Positions 53,317 through 61,211 of a DNA stretch of 64,000 bases are shown here, in pieces; within the stretch, counting starts at the first letter, position 1; each line of letters begins with the position of its first letter. The DNA comes from Pseudomonas sp. MWU15-20650 (lineage in GTDB: Bacteria; Pseudomonadota; Gammaproteobacteria; Pseudomonadales; Pseudomonadaceae). Location of the stretch: assembly GCF_023242475.1 (NCBI RefSeq), contig NZ_JALJFG010000028.1, forward strand, positions 1-64,000, read 5' to 3'. The notes under the pieces were generated by a model. That model was given only the letters and a program-made list of their open reading frames with translations. It made no database searches and had not been told where the DNA came from. Made by a program: the position numbers and the translations under genes.

Positions 53317-53673
53317 TTACTCACCGCGATAGATGCAACCGCTGGTGCACGTCTCATGGATACGAATCGCACTGAGTTCGGGCAGCAAAGGTTTCAATTC
53401 ATTCCAGATCCACTTGGCCAGCACTTCGCTGGTGGGGTTTTCCAGGCCGGGGATGTCATTGAGGTAGTTGTGGTCGAGGCGCTCATAGAGTGGCTTGAAA
53501 ATCGCCTTGATCTCCGAGAAGTCGCGAATCCAGCCGGTATGGGGATCCAGGTCGCCGCTCAGATGGATCGCCACCTTGAACGAATGCCCGTGCAGGCGCC
53601 CGCATTTGTGGCCTTGCGGTACGTGCGGCAGGCGATGGGCGGATTCGAATGTAAATTCCTTGAAGATTTCCAC
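53317..53673 (-). CDS. queD: 6-carboxy-5,6,7,8-tetrahydropterin synthase (QueD)
   Basis: A 118-residue member of the 6-pyruvoyl-tetrahydropterin synthase family, acting early in queuosine (7-deazaguanine) biosynthesis. The start is GTG 53673, giving VEIFKEFTFESAHRLP. The zinc ligands H13, H28 and H30 and the catalytic C24 (GHKCGRLHGHSF) are all present. Length matches other Pseudomonas QueD proteins. Longer in-frame starts would run into the patatin gene upstream. No other queuosine gene is nearby. A strong terminator follows. Confidence 0.93.
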   Translation of the reverse strand: MEIFKEFTFESAHRLPHVPQGHKCGRLHGHSFKVAIHLSGDLDPHTGWIRDFSEIKAIFKPLYERLDHNYLNDIPGLENPTSEVLAKWIWNELKPLLPELSAIRIHETCTSGCIYRGE

Positions 53674-53749
53674 AGTATTTTCAGCTCGGTCAGGTATCTG
53701 GCAGGCGGCGAGTTTAACAGCTTGATCCCATCCCGCGCATACCGCTTGG

Positions 53750-54829
53750 TCATAGCACCTGCAAGTGCTCGCCCAATTTGCCGTTGTCGGCCAAGTCCAG
53801 GAACTCATCCCCCAACCGCCGGCTTTCACTCATCGCCGTTTGCCAGTACTTGTTGCGGCTTGTGTCATCGCCCATGAAGCGCTTGAAGTCGCTGCGGTCC
53901 GGCAATTTGCCGTGGGGCAGGCGAGCCAGGTAGTCCTTAGAGGGCGCCAGCAGCAACACATCCTGCAAGCCCTGTGGGTTGCTGCGTCGCCATGGCAGGC
54001 TTTTGTCGAACCAGCCTGGGATGACCCGGTCGGTAAAGTGCGGGTACAGCACGATGTCGTTGCCGTGGTAGGGCAGGTCAAGGTGGTAGTCCAGCAGGCC
54101 ACCGTCGCGGTAGGTACCCGCGCCGGCCCCAGGCAGGTCGCGTACGCCTTGCATCACCATGGGGATCGAGCCGGACGCCAGCAATGCTTGGCGCAGGTTG
54201 CCCAACCGCAGGTCCAGGAAGCGCGACGGGAAATCCTTCAGCGGATGCACTGGCGGGGCCTGGCGCGGGTCGTGGATGATCAGCCGTTCGAAGTGCCGTG
54301 ACAGGCGTGCGCGGCCCCGCAGGTTATCGGCGATCACCGAGGACAGCCCTAGCCCCAGCCGCCCACGGTGATCATCGGCGAGCAAGCCGTGGCTCTTGAC
54401 CACCATGATATTGAGGCGATAGTCGGGGTTGCCCAGCACCTGCGCATCACGGCCGGCCAGCAGGTCATCGAGCATGCGCTCGCAGCTCCGGCTGACTTCG
54501 GCCATGGTCACGCCTTTGGCGAAGCGCTGTTCGTTATACAGGCGGCCCAAGTCCAGCAAGCCTTGCACCGGGTCGGGCAGGCAGGCGCTGGCAAACCGCC
54601 AGGAACCGATGGACGCGCCGATCAGTGCACGTTCGCGCGGCGCGCGCGGCAACCAGTCGCCGAACAGCGCCAAGTCCAGGCCCTGGATGCCCAAGGCCTT
54701 GGGGCCGCCCGCCGCACCGGGTAGGATGCCGACGTCAGCCGGTTGCAGGCCCTGTTCGCGAATGCGCGAACAGGCGCGTTTACCGGCCTTGAGGGTCAAG
54801 GCGCGGAATGGGATATGGATGGCTGTCAT
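53750..54829 (-). CDS. patatin-like phospholipase
   Basis: A 359-residue patatin-fold acyl hydrolase. The oxyanion loop G-G-P-K-A-L-G near residue 42, the nucleophile elbow GASIGSW and the dyad aspartate in YRDGGLLDYH make up the Ser-Asp active site. It should hydrolyse phospholipids or lysophospholipids. There is no signal peptide or membrane segment. ATG 54829 starts the conserved region, although the ribosome-binding site is weak. It precedes queD by 76 bases on the same strand and is divergent from the PepSY-bqsRS operon. Confidence 0.87.
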   Translation of the reverse strand: MTAIHIPFRALTLKAGKRACSRIREQGLQPADVGILPGAAGGPKALGIQGLDLALFGDWLPRAPRERALIGASIGSWRFASACLPDPVQGLLDLGRLYNEQRFAKGVTMAEVSRSCERMLDDLLAGRDAQVLGNPDYRLNIMVVKSHGLLADDHRGRLGLGLSSVIADNLRGRARLSRHFERLIIHDPRQAPPVHPLKDFPSRFLDLRLGNLRQALLASGSIPMVMQGVRDLPGAGAGTYRDGGLLDYHLDLPYHGNDIVLYPHFTDRVIPGWFDKSLPWRRSNPQGLQDVLLLAPSKDYLARLPHGKLPDRSDFKRFMGDDTSRNKYWQTAMSESRRLGDEFLDLADNGKLGEHLQVL

Positions 54830-54903
54830 ACCGGGTCTCTTTTGACGCGAGCGGGGCAGTATAGGAAATCTCGCAGGGCGATGGGCGCGCGACGTGTCGA
54901 AAA

Positions 54904-54934
54904 TTGCCATGGTGGCAATTCAGTTTCAGTTAAG
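54904..54934. promoter_or_regulatory. BqsR-type box with adjacent inverted repeat
   Basis: TTCAG at 54919-54923, six bases, then TTAAG at 54930-54934. This is one base from the BqsR tandem consensus TTAAG-N6-TTAAG. A perfect inverted repeat TTGCCA-TGG-TGGCAA (54904-54918) abuts it. It lies in the divergent gap between the patatin gene and the PepSY-response regulator operon, about 160 bases before the PepSY start. Confidence 0.65.
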
Positions 54935-55091
54935 TTGCGGCGATTACCGTGGAGCCCCTGGGACATCCACCCTGGAATGGGCCGTTGCATGAAAACCCGG
55001 ACCGTCTTGGCCGGCGCCCGTATCATCGCTCTCACGCCAGTTTGGCTCATACCCGTCAACGGGCTGGCCTCACGGAACATCAGGATACGTC

Positions 55092-55415
55092 ATGAAGGTA
55101 AATCTACGCGCGGGCAGTCAAGTGGCATTGGTGTTGCTGCTGATCAGCTCAAGTCTGGCAGCCCATGACCTCGGTCAGGACGACGCCTTGCGCCTGCGCC
55201 AGAAGGGCGTCATTGCCCCGTTGGAACACTTGCTGGGCCCGGCATTAGAACGCTACCCCGGTGCCAGGCTGCTGGATGCCGAGCTTGAAGAGCACAAGGA
55301 TCGTCCGGTGCGCTATATCTATGACATCGAGCTGTTGACCGTCGACGGGGTGGTGCGCGAGATCGAGCTCGACGCCAGCACCGGTGAGTTGCTCAAAGAT
55401 AAGGAAGACGACTGA
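55092..55415 (+). CDS. periplasmic PepSY-domain protein
   Basis: A 107-residue exported protein with a signal peptide at residues 1-23 (VALVLLLISSSLAA) and a single PepSY domain. Its YIYDIELLTVDGVVREIELD strand pair and final DASTGELL are typical. PepSY proteins bind or inhibit periplasmic partners and often sit beside metal-responsive two-component systems. Its TGA overlaps the response regulator ATG, so it belongs to the same operon as bqsRS/carRS and may tune the sensor. That role is inferred. Confidence 0.85.
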   Translation: MKVNLRAGSQVALVLLLISSSLAAHDLGQDDALRLRQKGVIAPLEHLLGPALERYPGARLLDAELEEHKDRPVRYIYDIELLTVDGVVREIELDASTGELLKDKEDD

Positions 55416-56083
55416 TGCGCCTGCTTCTGGTGGAGGATAACGTGCCACTGGCCGATGAGTTGGTGGCCGGCCTGCAGCGCCAGGGCTACGCGGTGGATTG
55501 GCTGGCCGATGGGCGTGACGCTGTCTATCAGGGCCGTAGCGAGCCCTATGACCTGATCATTCTTGACTTGGGCCTGCCCGGTTTACCCGGGCTTGAGGTG
55601 TTGGCCCAATGGCGGGCAGCCGCCTTGGCCACGCCGGTGCTGGTCCTGACCGCGCGTGACTCCTGGGCCGAGCGTATCGAAGGGCTCAAGGCCGGTGCCG
55701 ATGATTACCTGAGCAAACCCTTTCATCCCGAAGAACTGCACCTGCGTATCCAGGCGCTATTACGCCGCTCCCATGGCCAAGCCAACCAGCCCACCTTGCA
55801 AGCTGCCGGCTTGCACCTGGATGAAGGGCGTCAGTGCGTGCTGCGCGATGGCGCCGAGATCCAACTGACGGCCGCCGAGTTTCGCCTGCTGCGCTACTTC
55901 ATGCTGCACCCCGAGCAGATCCTGTCGAAAAGCCACCTGGCCGAGCATTTGTATGACGGCGAGACTGAGCGCGATTCCAATGTGTTGGAAGTACACGTCA
56001 ACCATTTGCGCCGCAAATTGGGGCGCAACGTGATCGAAACCCGGCGCGGCCAAGGTTACCGGTTTGGTGCCACACCGGCATGA
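55415..56083 (+). CDS. bqsR: OmpR-family response regulator, BqsR/CarR-like
   Basis: A 222-residue response regulator. The receiver has the acidic pocket E7/D8, phospho-acceptor D51 (IILDLGLPG) and lysine in YLSKPF. The C-terminal OmpR winged helix (about 125-222) includes the LTAAEFRLLRYF and EVHVNHLRRKLG segments. Sequence and neighbours match P. aeruginosa BqsR/CarR (PA2657), which responds to Fe2+ and Ca2+. It overlaps the sensor kinase start by four bases. A near-consensus BqsR box upstream suggests autoregulation. Confidence 0.88.
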   Translation: MRLLLVEDNVPLADELVAGLQRQGYAVDWLADGRDAVYQGRSEPYDLIILDLGLPGLPGLEVLAQWRAAALATPVLVLTARDSWAERIEGLKAGADDYLSKPFHPEELHLRIQALLRRSHGQANQPTLQAAGLHLDEGRQCVLRDGAEIQLTAAEFRLLRYFMLHPEQILSKSHLAEHLYDGETERDSNVLEVHVNHLRRKLGRNVIETRRGQGYRFGATPA

Positions 56084-57399
56084 AGTCGATCCAGCGGCGT
56101 CTGAGCCTGGGGCTGATCAGCGTGATGGTGGTCGTCGGCTTGGTGTTGGCGCAAACCAGCCTGTGGTTGTTCGAAGCCGGTTTGCAGCGTTATCTGGAGG
56201 CGGGTCTGCGCAATGACAGCGAGAGCCTGTTGGTGGCGCTGGTACGTGGTCCTGGTGGCATACAGCTGGATGAGCAGCGTCTGTCGCCGGCTTATCAGCG
56301 GCCGTTTTCCGGGCATTATTTTCGTATCGATTTTGCCGACATCCATTGGCGCTCCCGCTCCCTGTGGGATCAGGAACTGCCCCGGCTTCCCGAGGCCGGG
56401 CTCAAGGGCAACCTGCAACTAGGCCCGGAAGGCCAGAAACTGTTGGTGTTACGGGCGGACTACAAGCGCTTCGGCCAGTTGATTTCCATCAGCGTGGCCC
56501 AGGACTACACACCCGTACGGGAAAGCTTTCGCCTGATGCGCCAGATCGGCCTGGTACTGGGGCTGGCGGCACTGTTATTGGTGCTGGTTCTGCAACGGGT
56601 CACCGTGCGCCGAGCCTTGCGCCCGTTGGAAACCGCGCGCCACCAGATCGCACAACTGCAACAGGGCCAGCGTTCGCAGCTGGACACCCAGGTGCCGCTG
56701 GAGCTGGAGCCGCTGGTGGCGCAGATCAACCATTTGCTGGCGCACACCGAAGACAGCCTCAAGCGTTCCCGCAACGCCCTCGGCAACCTTGGGCATGCCT
56801 TGAAAACCCCACTGGCTGTGCTGTTGAGCGCAGCGTCGAGTGACGCGCTCAAGGACCACCCGCACCTGAGCCAGTTGCTGCGTGAGCAGCTGGAGCAAGT
56901 ACAGCAGCGCCTTAACCGCGAGCTCAACCGCGCGCGCCTGGCGGGCGATACATTGCCGGGTGCCTTGTTTGACTGTGAACAAGAACTGCCTGGCTTGTTG
57001 GCTACGCTGCGCATGATCCATGGCGAGCACCTGGACCTGAGCTACCACGTCGCACCGGGCCTGCAATTGCCCTGGGACCGTGAAGACCTGTTGGAACTGC
57101 TGGGCAACCTGCTGGATAACGCCTGTAAATGGGCGGATGCCGAGGTGCGCTTGAGCGTCAGTGAGACACCGCAGGCTTATCTGCTGACTGTCGAAGATGA
57201 CGGCCCGGGCATTCCCGAGTCCCAACGTGACCAAGTCTTCAGCCGCGGTGCTCGCCTGGATGAGCAGAGGGTGGGGCATGGCCTGGGGCTGGGGATCGTG
57301 CGGGATATCGTCGAGGTGTGGGGCGGGGCGTTGCAGTTGCAGGCGAGTGGGCTGGGCGGGCTTAAGGCGCTGGTCGAGTTGCCCAAGCGCCAGCCTTGA
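56080..57399 (+). CDS. bqsS: sensor histidine kinase, BqsS/CarS-like
   Basis: A 439-residue membrane kinase. Two helices (about 9-29 and 152-172) enclose a periplasmic sensor of about 120 residues. A HAMP-like linker leads to the H-box with H239 (NLGHALKTPLAV), the N-box (LLGNLLDNACKWA) and G-boxes (EDDGPGIP, GHGLGLGIVRDI). It matches BqsS/CarS by context. The periplasmic segment just after the first helix reads R44-N-D-S-E48, close to but not the R-E-x-x-E motif tied to Fe2+ sensing in P. aeruginosa. ATG 56080 overlaps the regulator stop. Confidence 0.88.
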   Translation: MKSIQRRLSLGLISVMVVVGLVLAQTSLWLFEAGLQRYLEAGLRNDSESLLVALVRGPGGIQLDEQRLSPAYQRPFSGHYFRIDFADIHWRSRSLWDQELPRLPEAGLKGNLQLGPEGQKLLVLRADYKRFGQLISISVAQDYTPVRESFRLMRQIGLVLGLAALLLVLVLQRVTVRRALRPLETARHQIAQLQQGQRSQLDTQVPLELEPLVAQINHLLAHTEDSLKRSRNALGNLGHALKTPLAVLLSAASSDALKDHPHLSQLLREQLEQVQQRLNRELNRARLAGDTLPGALFDCEQELPGLLATLRMIHGEHLDLSYHVAPGLQLPWDREDLLELLGNLLDNACKWADAEVRLSVSETPQAYLLTVEDDGPGIPESQRDQVFSRGARLDEQRVGHGLGLGIVRDIVEVWGGALQLQASGLGGLKALVELPKRQP

Positions 57400-57404
57400 G
57401 ATCA

Positions 57405-57424
57405 TTCCCACGCGAGCGTGGGAA
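57405..57424. repeat. REP-type hairpin, probable bidirectional terminator
   Basis: TTCCCACGC and GCGTGGGAA form a perfect 9-bp stem over a two-base loop in the 32-base gap between the convergent kinase and chemoreceptor genes. It has the form of short fluorescens-group REP elements. Confidence 0.8.
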
Positions 57425-57431
57425 CTGTCAC

Positions 57432-59579
57432 TTATACCCTGAACTGATCCATCAGCCCCTGTTGCTGATTCGCCAGACTGTTCAGCGCCTGGCTGACTCG
57501 CGCCGATTCGTTGGCTTGCTCCGATAACGACTCGGTGACATCCCGGATCGTCGCCACGTTGCTGTTGATCTCCTCGGCCACCGCGCTTTGCTCTTCGGCG
57601 GCGCTGGCAATCTGCAGGTTCATGTCGCTGATCACCGTGACCGCATCGCCAATCTGGCGCAAGGCCGTCACGGCCTGGCCGACCTGTTCAACACTGCCTT
57701 GGGCCTGGCGATAACTATTGCCCATGGAGCCGACCACATCGGTGGTGCCATGTTGCAATTGCTCGATGACCTGACGCGTTTCTTCCACCGACTCTTGGGT
57801 GCGTTGCGCCAGGTTGCGTACTTCGTCGGCGACCACGGCGAAGCCACGACCGGCCTCACCGGCACGGGCCGCTTCGATGGCGGCGTTGAGTGCCAGCAGG
57901 TTGGTCTGTTCGGCGATGCCGCGAATCACTTCCAGCACTGAACCGATCTTCTCGCTGTTGGCTGCCAAGCCTTCGACCTGGGCCATGGCCGTACTCATGT
58001 TGGCAGCGAGTGTGCCGATGTGGGTGGTGGTACGGTCGATCACGGTCAACCCTTCGCGCGTCGCCTGGTCGGCATCACGTGCAGCTTGTGCCGCCTGGGC
58101 AGCGCTGCGCGCGACGTCCTGGGCGGTGGCGCTCATTTCGTGGGAGGCGGTGGCCACCTGGTCCACCTGACGATATTGCTGCTCCATGCCGGCGCTGGTC
58201 TGGGTGGCGATCGCGGCGGACTGGTCGGCCGTGCCACGGGCGTCCTGCACCGAGCGTTTGACTTGGGCAATGGTCGGTTGCAGCTTGTCGAGGAAGCGGT
58301 TGAACCAACCCGCGAGTTGGCCCAGTTCGTCCTTTTTGTCGTAGGTCAGGCGGCGGGTCAGGTCGCCTTCGCCACTGGCGATGTCTTCGAGCATACGCGC
58401 CACACCGAGGATCGGCCGGGTCACACTGCGCGCCATCAGCCACACCAGGATCAGGCCAACCACCGCGGCCAGCAGCCCCAGGCTCAGTTCCAACAGGGTG
58501 CCCTTGGCGTTATCGGCATCCAGCGTGGCTTTCAGCGCCTCGGCGGGGGCTACCAGGACGTTTTCCGGAACATCCAACAACACACCCCACGACTTGCCCC
58601 CAGGGATCGGTGCAAACGGCGCCAGCACCTTGAGTTGGTGATCGGCGCGCAGGCTGCGGATCTGTGCGCTGCTTGCCAGGGCATTGATCAATTGCGCGCC
58701 GCTGGCAGTATCGACCTGATCCAGGCGTTGGCTGAGTTTGCTGGCATCCGGGCTGTAGCCGGCGAGCAGGCCGGTCGAACTGAGAATGCTGACCTGGGTT
58801 TGGCCGTCATACAGTTTCTGGCTCGCCTGTTGGCTCACGGCCTGCAGGCTGTTGAGGTTAATGTCTACCGACAGGGAAGCAATCACTTTGCCATTGGCCA
58901 TCAGCGGGAACACGATGCTGGTCATCAGCACATTCTGCCCGTCGATCACATAGAAGTAGGGTTCGATCACGCAGGGCTTGAGCGTGGTGCGTGGGCAGGT
59001 GAACCAGGCGTTGGCTTTCTCGCCGCTGGGCCCGACGCTGGTGTCGGCCATGTCGCTTTCGGGCAGCGGCATCGAGGTCAACTGGCCGGGAGTGGGTTGT
59101 GACCAATACAGGGCAAAGCGGCCTTTTTCGTTGCTGCCCAATTCTTTTTGATTGGCGAACAACTCGTCCTTGCCGTCCAGCGCATTGGCTTCGAACACCA
59201 ATGACAAACCGAGCAGGGCCGGGTTGGCCTGTAGCGCGGCCTTGACCTGGCGGGTCAGGTCTTCACGGGTGTCGAAGGCATCGAGAAAGCGTTTTTCCGC
59301 CTGCTCGCGCAGAAACAGCACTTGGCGGGAAAACCCATGGCCATATTGGTAGGCATCCATGAACTGCTGGCGAATGCCCAGCGCCTGCACTTGCCCCTGA
59401 GCTTCGATACGGGCTTGGGCGGCCGCATCCAGCATCTGCATGCTGGACGCTTTGACCTGTTCCGAGCTCTGCGCCATGCGGTACAGCGACAGACCCACCA
59501 GCAGGGTCACGATCCCCAGCAGGCACAGGCCCGCGAGCAGGGTGATTTTCCATTGAATGGAGAGCTGCCTAAGCGACAT
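57432..59579 (-). CDS. methyl-accepting chemotaxis protein, TlpQ-like (dCACHE)
   Basis: A 715-residue chemoreceptor. Transmembrane helices at about 11-33 and 360-382 flank a large double-CACHE periplasmic sensor. HAMP follows (TRPILGVARMLEDIASGEGD). The signalling hairpin with the invariant EQTNLLALNAAIEAARAGE tip is intact. It lacks a C-terminal CheR pentapeptide. Length and location next to the bqsRS-like pair and the transporter match TlpQ (PA2654), which senses histamine and polyamines. The ligand here is inferred from synteny only. AGGA precedes ATG 59579. Confidence 0.9.
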   Translation of the reverse strand: MSLRQLSIQWKITLLAGLCLLGIVTLLVGLSLYRMAQSSEQVKASSMQMLDAAAQARIEAQGQVQALGIRQQFMDAYQYGHGFSRQVLFLREQAEKRFLDAFDTREDLTRQVKAALQANPALLGLSLVFEANALDGKDELFANQKELGSNEKGRFALYWSQPTPGQLTSMPLPESDMADTSVGPSGEKANAWFTCPRTTLKPCVIEPYFYVIDGQNVLMTSIVFPLMANGKVIASLSVDINLNSLQAVSQQASQKLYDGQTQVSILSSTGLLAGYSPDASKLSQRLDQVDTASGAQLINALASSAQIRSLRADHQLKVLAPFAPIPGGKSWGVLLDVPENVLVAPAEALKATLDADNAKGTLLELSLGLLAAVVGLILVWLMARSVTRPILGVARMLEDIASGEGDLTRRLTYDKKDELGQLAGWFNRFLDKLQPTIAQVKRSVQDARGTADQSAAIATQTSAGMEQQYRQVDQVATASHEMSATAQDVARSAAQAAQAARDADQATREGLTVIDRTTTHIGTLAANMSTAMAQVEGLAANSEKIGSVLEVIRGIAEQTNLLALNAAIEAARAGEAGRGFAVVADEVRNLAQRTQESVEETRQVIEQLQHGTTDVVGSMGNSYRQAQGSVEQVGQAVTALRQIGDAVTVISDMNLQIASAAEEQSAVAEEINSNVATIRDVTESLSEQANESARVSQALNSLANQQQGLMDQFRV

Positions 59580-59642
59580 CGGACATCCTTACCTGAGAAC
59601 ACGTAGAGATTCGTTATCGGCGGCGCTAACTATTTCTTTATT

Positions 59643-59682
59643 CTGTGGTGAGCGAGCTCGCTCGCTACCACCACAGTTTTTT
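59643..59682. repeat. REP-type hairpin with T-run
   Basis: CTGTGGT-GAGCGAGC and GCTCGCT-ACCACCACAG form a long near-perfect hairpin followed by TTTTTT, between the divergent chemoreceptor and transporter genes. It has a terminator shape but no upstream plus-strand gene to end, so it is best read as a REP element. Confidence 0.7.
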
Positions 59683-59816
59683 GACATGGCCGCCTACCTG
59701 CTGCAAAGTGCGCGCCCTCTAATAAGACCTCTTCATGCCCACACGCCGGCAGCGCTCTCCAATGGCCGCCTGGGCGCGGGCACGCTTGCTTTTTATGTTT
59801 CTGTCTTGAGGTAACC

Positions 59817-61139
59817 ATGATTAACGCAGTTATCGCCGCGGTTGGCACCATGCTGGTGCTGAGCCTGTCCCGCGTGCATGTGGTCATCGCCATTATTGTG
59901 GGTGCCCTGGTCGGTGGCTTGACCGGTGGCCTGGGCATCGAGGCCACGCTCAAAGCGTTCAACGGTGGGTTGGGCGGCGGCGCGACAGTGGCCTTGTCTT
60001 ACGCACTGCTCGGGGCTTTCGCGGTGGCGATTGCCAAATCGGGCCTGGCCCATGCGCTCGCGGACAAAGCCTTGCTGCTGGTGGATCGCCAGGAAGCCAC
60101 CGGCGGTAGCCACGTCAAATGGTTGCTGATTGGCTTGCTATGGGTCGTGGCGATTGCCTCGCAGAACATCCTGCCGATTCATATTGCGTTTATTCCGCTG
60201 CTGGTGCCGCCGCTGTTATACGTGCTGACCAAGCTGCAACTGGACCGTCGCCTGATCGCCTGCGTCATGACCTTCGGCTTGATCACGCCCTACATGTTCC
60301 TGCCAGTGGGCTTTGGCAACATATTCCTCAATCAGATCCTGCTGGCCAATGTGGCCAAGAGCGGCGTGGATATCAGCCAGGTCAACGTGACCCATGCCAT
60401 GGGCCTGCCGGCGCTGGGCATGGTGGTCGGTCTGCTGGTGGCGGTGTTCATCAGTTACCGCAAGAAACGTGTGTACGACCTGGAAAAAATCGAACGCGTC
60501 GAGCAAGTGGCGGTGCAGTACAACCCACTGACGCTACTGGTGGCGGGACTGGCGATTGCATCGGCGTTCATTATCCAGTTGTGGCTGGACTCGATGATCA
60601 TCGGCGCCCTGGCCGGGTTCCTGATTTTCTCGGTGTCGGGCATCGTGCGTTGGCGCGAGACCGACGACCTGTTCACGGAAGGCATGAAGATGATGGCCAT
60701 GATCGGCTTCATCATGATCGCCTCGTCGGGCTTTGCCGAAGTGCTCAAGGCCACCGGTGACGTGCGTTCCCTGGTCGAAGCCTCGGCAGCCTTTATCGGC
60801 CATAGCCGCGGTGTGGGCGCCTTGCTGATGCTGTTGGTGGGCCTGCTGGTCACCATGGGTATCGGTTCGTCGTTTTCCACGGTGCCGATCCTGGCCGCGA
60901 TTTTCGTGCCGCTGTGTGTGCAACTGGGCTTCAGCCCGCTGGCTATCGTGTGCATCGTCGGTACGGCGGGGGCGCTGGGCGATGCTGGTTCACCCGCCTC
61001 GGATTCCACCCTCGGTCCGACCTCGGGCCTGAATATCGACGGCCAGCACCACCATATCTGGGACACCGTGGTGCCGACGTTCCTGCATTACAACATCCCA
61101 CTGTTGGCGTTTGGCTGGCTGGCGGCGATGACACTCTGA
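59817..61139 (+). CDS. Na+/H+ antiporter (NhaC)-type family transporter, PA2653-like
   Basis: A 440-residue inner-membrane transporter with about 11-12 hydrophobic helices, from the Na+/H+ antiporter-related families that include amino-acid carriers. Conserved polar motifs sit in LGDAGSPASDSTLGPTSGL near the C-terminus. It occupies the position of PA2653 between the two chemoreceptors. Its substrate may be one of the attractants they sense, which is inference from synteny. GAGG lies before ATG 59817. It is probably transcribed with the next chemoreceptor gene, 72 bases downstream. Confidence 0.83.
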   Translation: MINAVIAAVGTMLVLSLSRVHVVIAIIVGALVGGLTGGLGIEATLKAFNGGLGGGATVALSYALLGAFAVAIAKSGLAHALADKALLLVDRQEATGGSHVKWLLIGLLWVVAIASQNILPIHIAFIPLLVPPLLYVLTKLQLDRRLIACVMTFGLITPYMFLPVGFGNIFLNQILLANVAKSGVDISQVNVTHAMGLPALGMVVGLLVAVFISYRKKRVYDLEKIERVEQVAVQYNPLTLLVAGLAIASAFIIQLWLDSMIIGALAGFLIFSVSGIVRWRETDDLFTEGMKMMAMIGFIMIASSGFAEVLKATGDVRSLVEASAAFIGHSRGVGALLMLLVGLLVTMGIGSSFSTVPILAAIFVPLCVQLGFSPLAIVCIVGTAGALGDAGSPASDSTLGPTSGLNIDGQHHHIWDTVVPTFLHYNIPLLAFGWLAAMTL

Positions 61140-61211
61140 CGGCGTTGGCCTACAGAAATCACACCATTGGCCGTTAACCTCTTTAGTCGCCACTAACAAG
61201 AGAGAAAAGCC

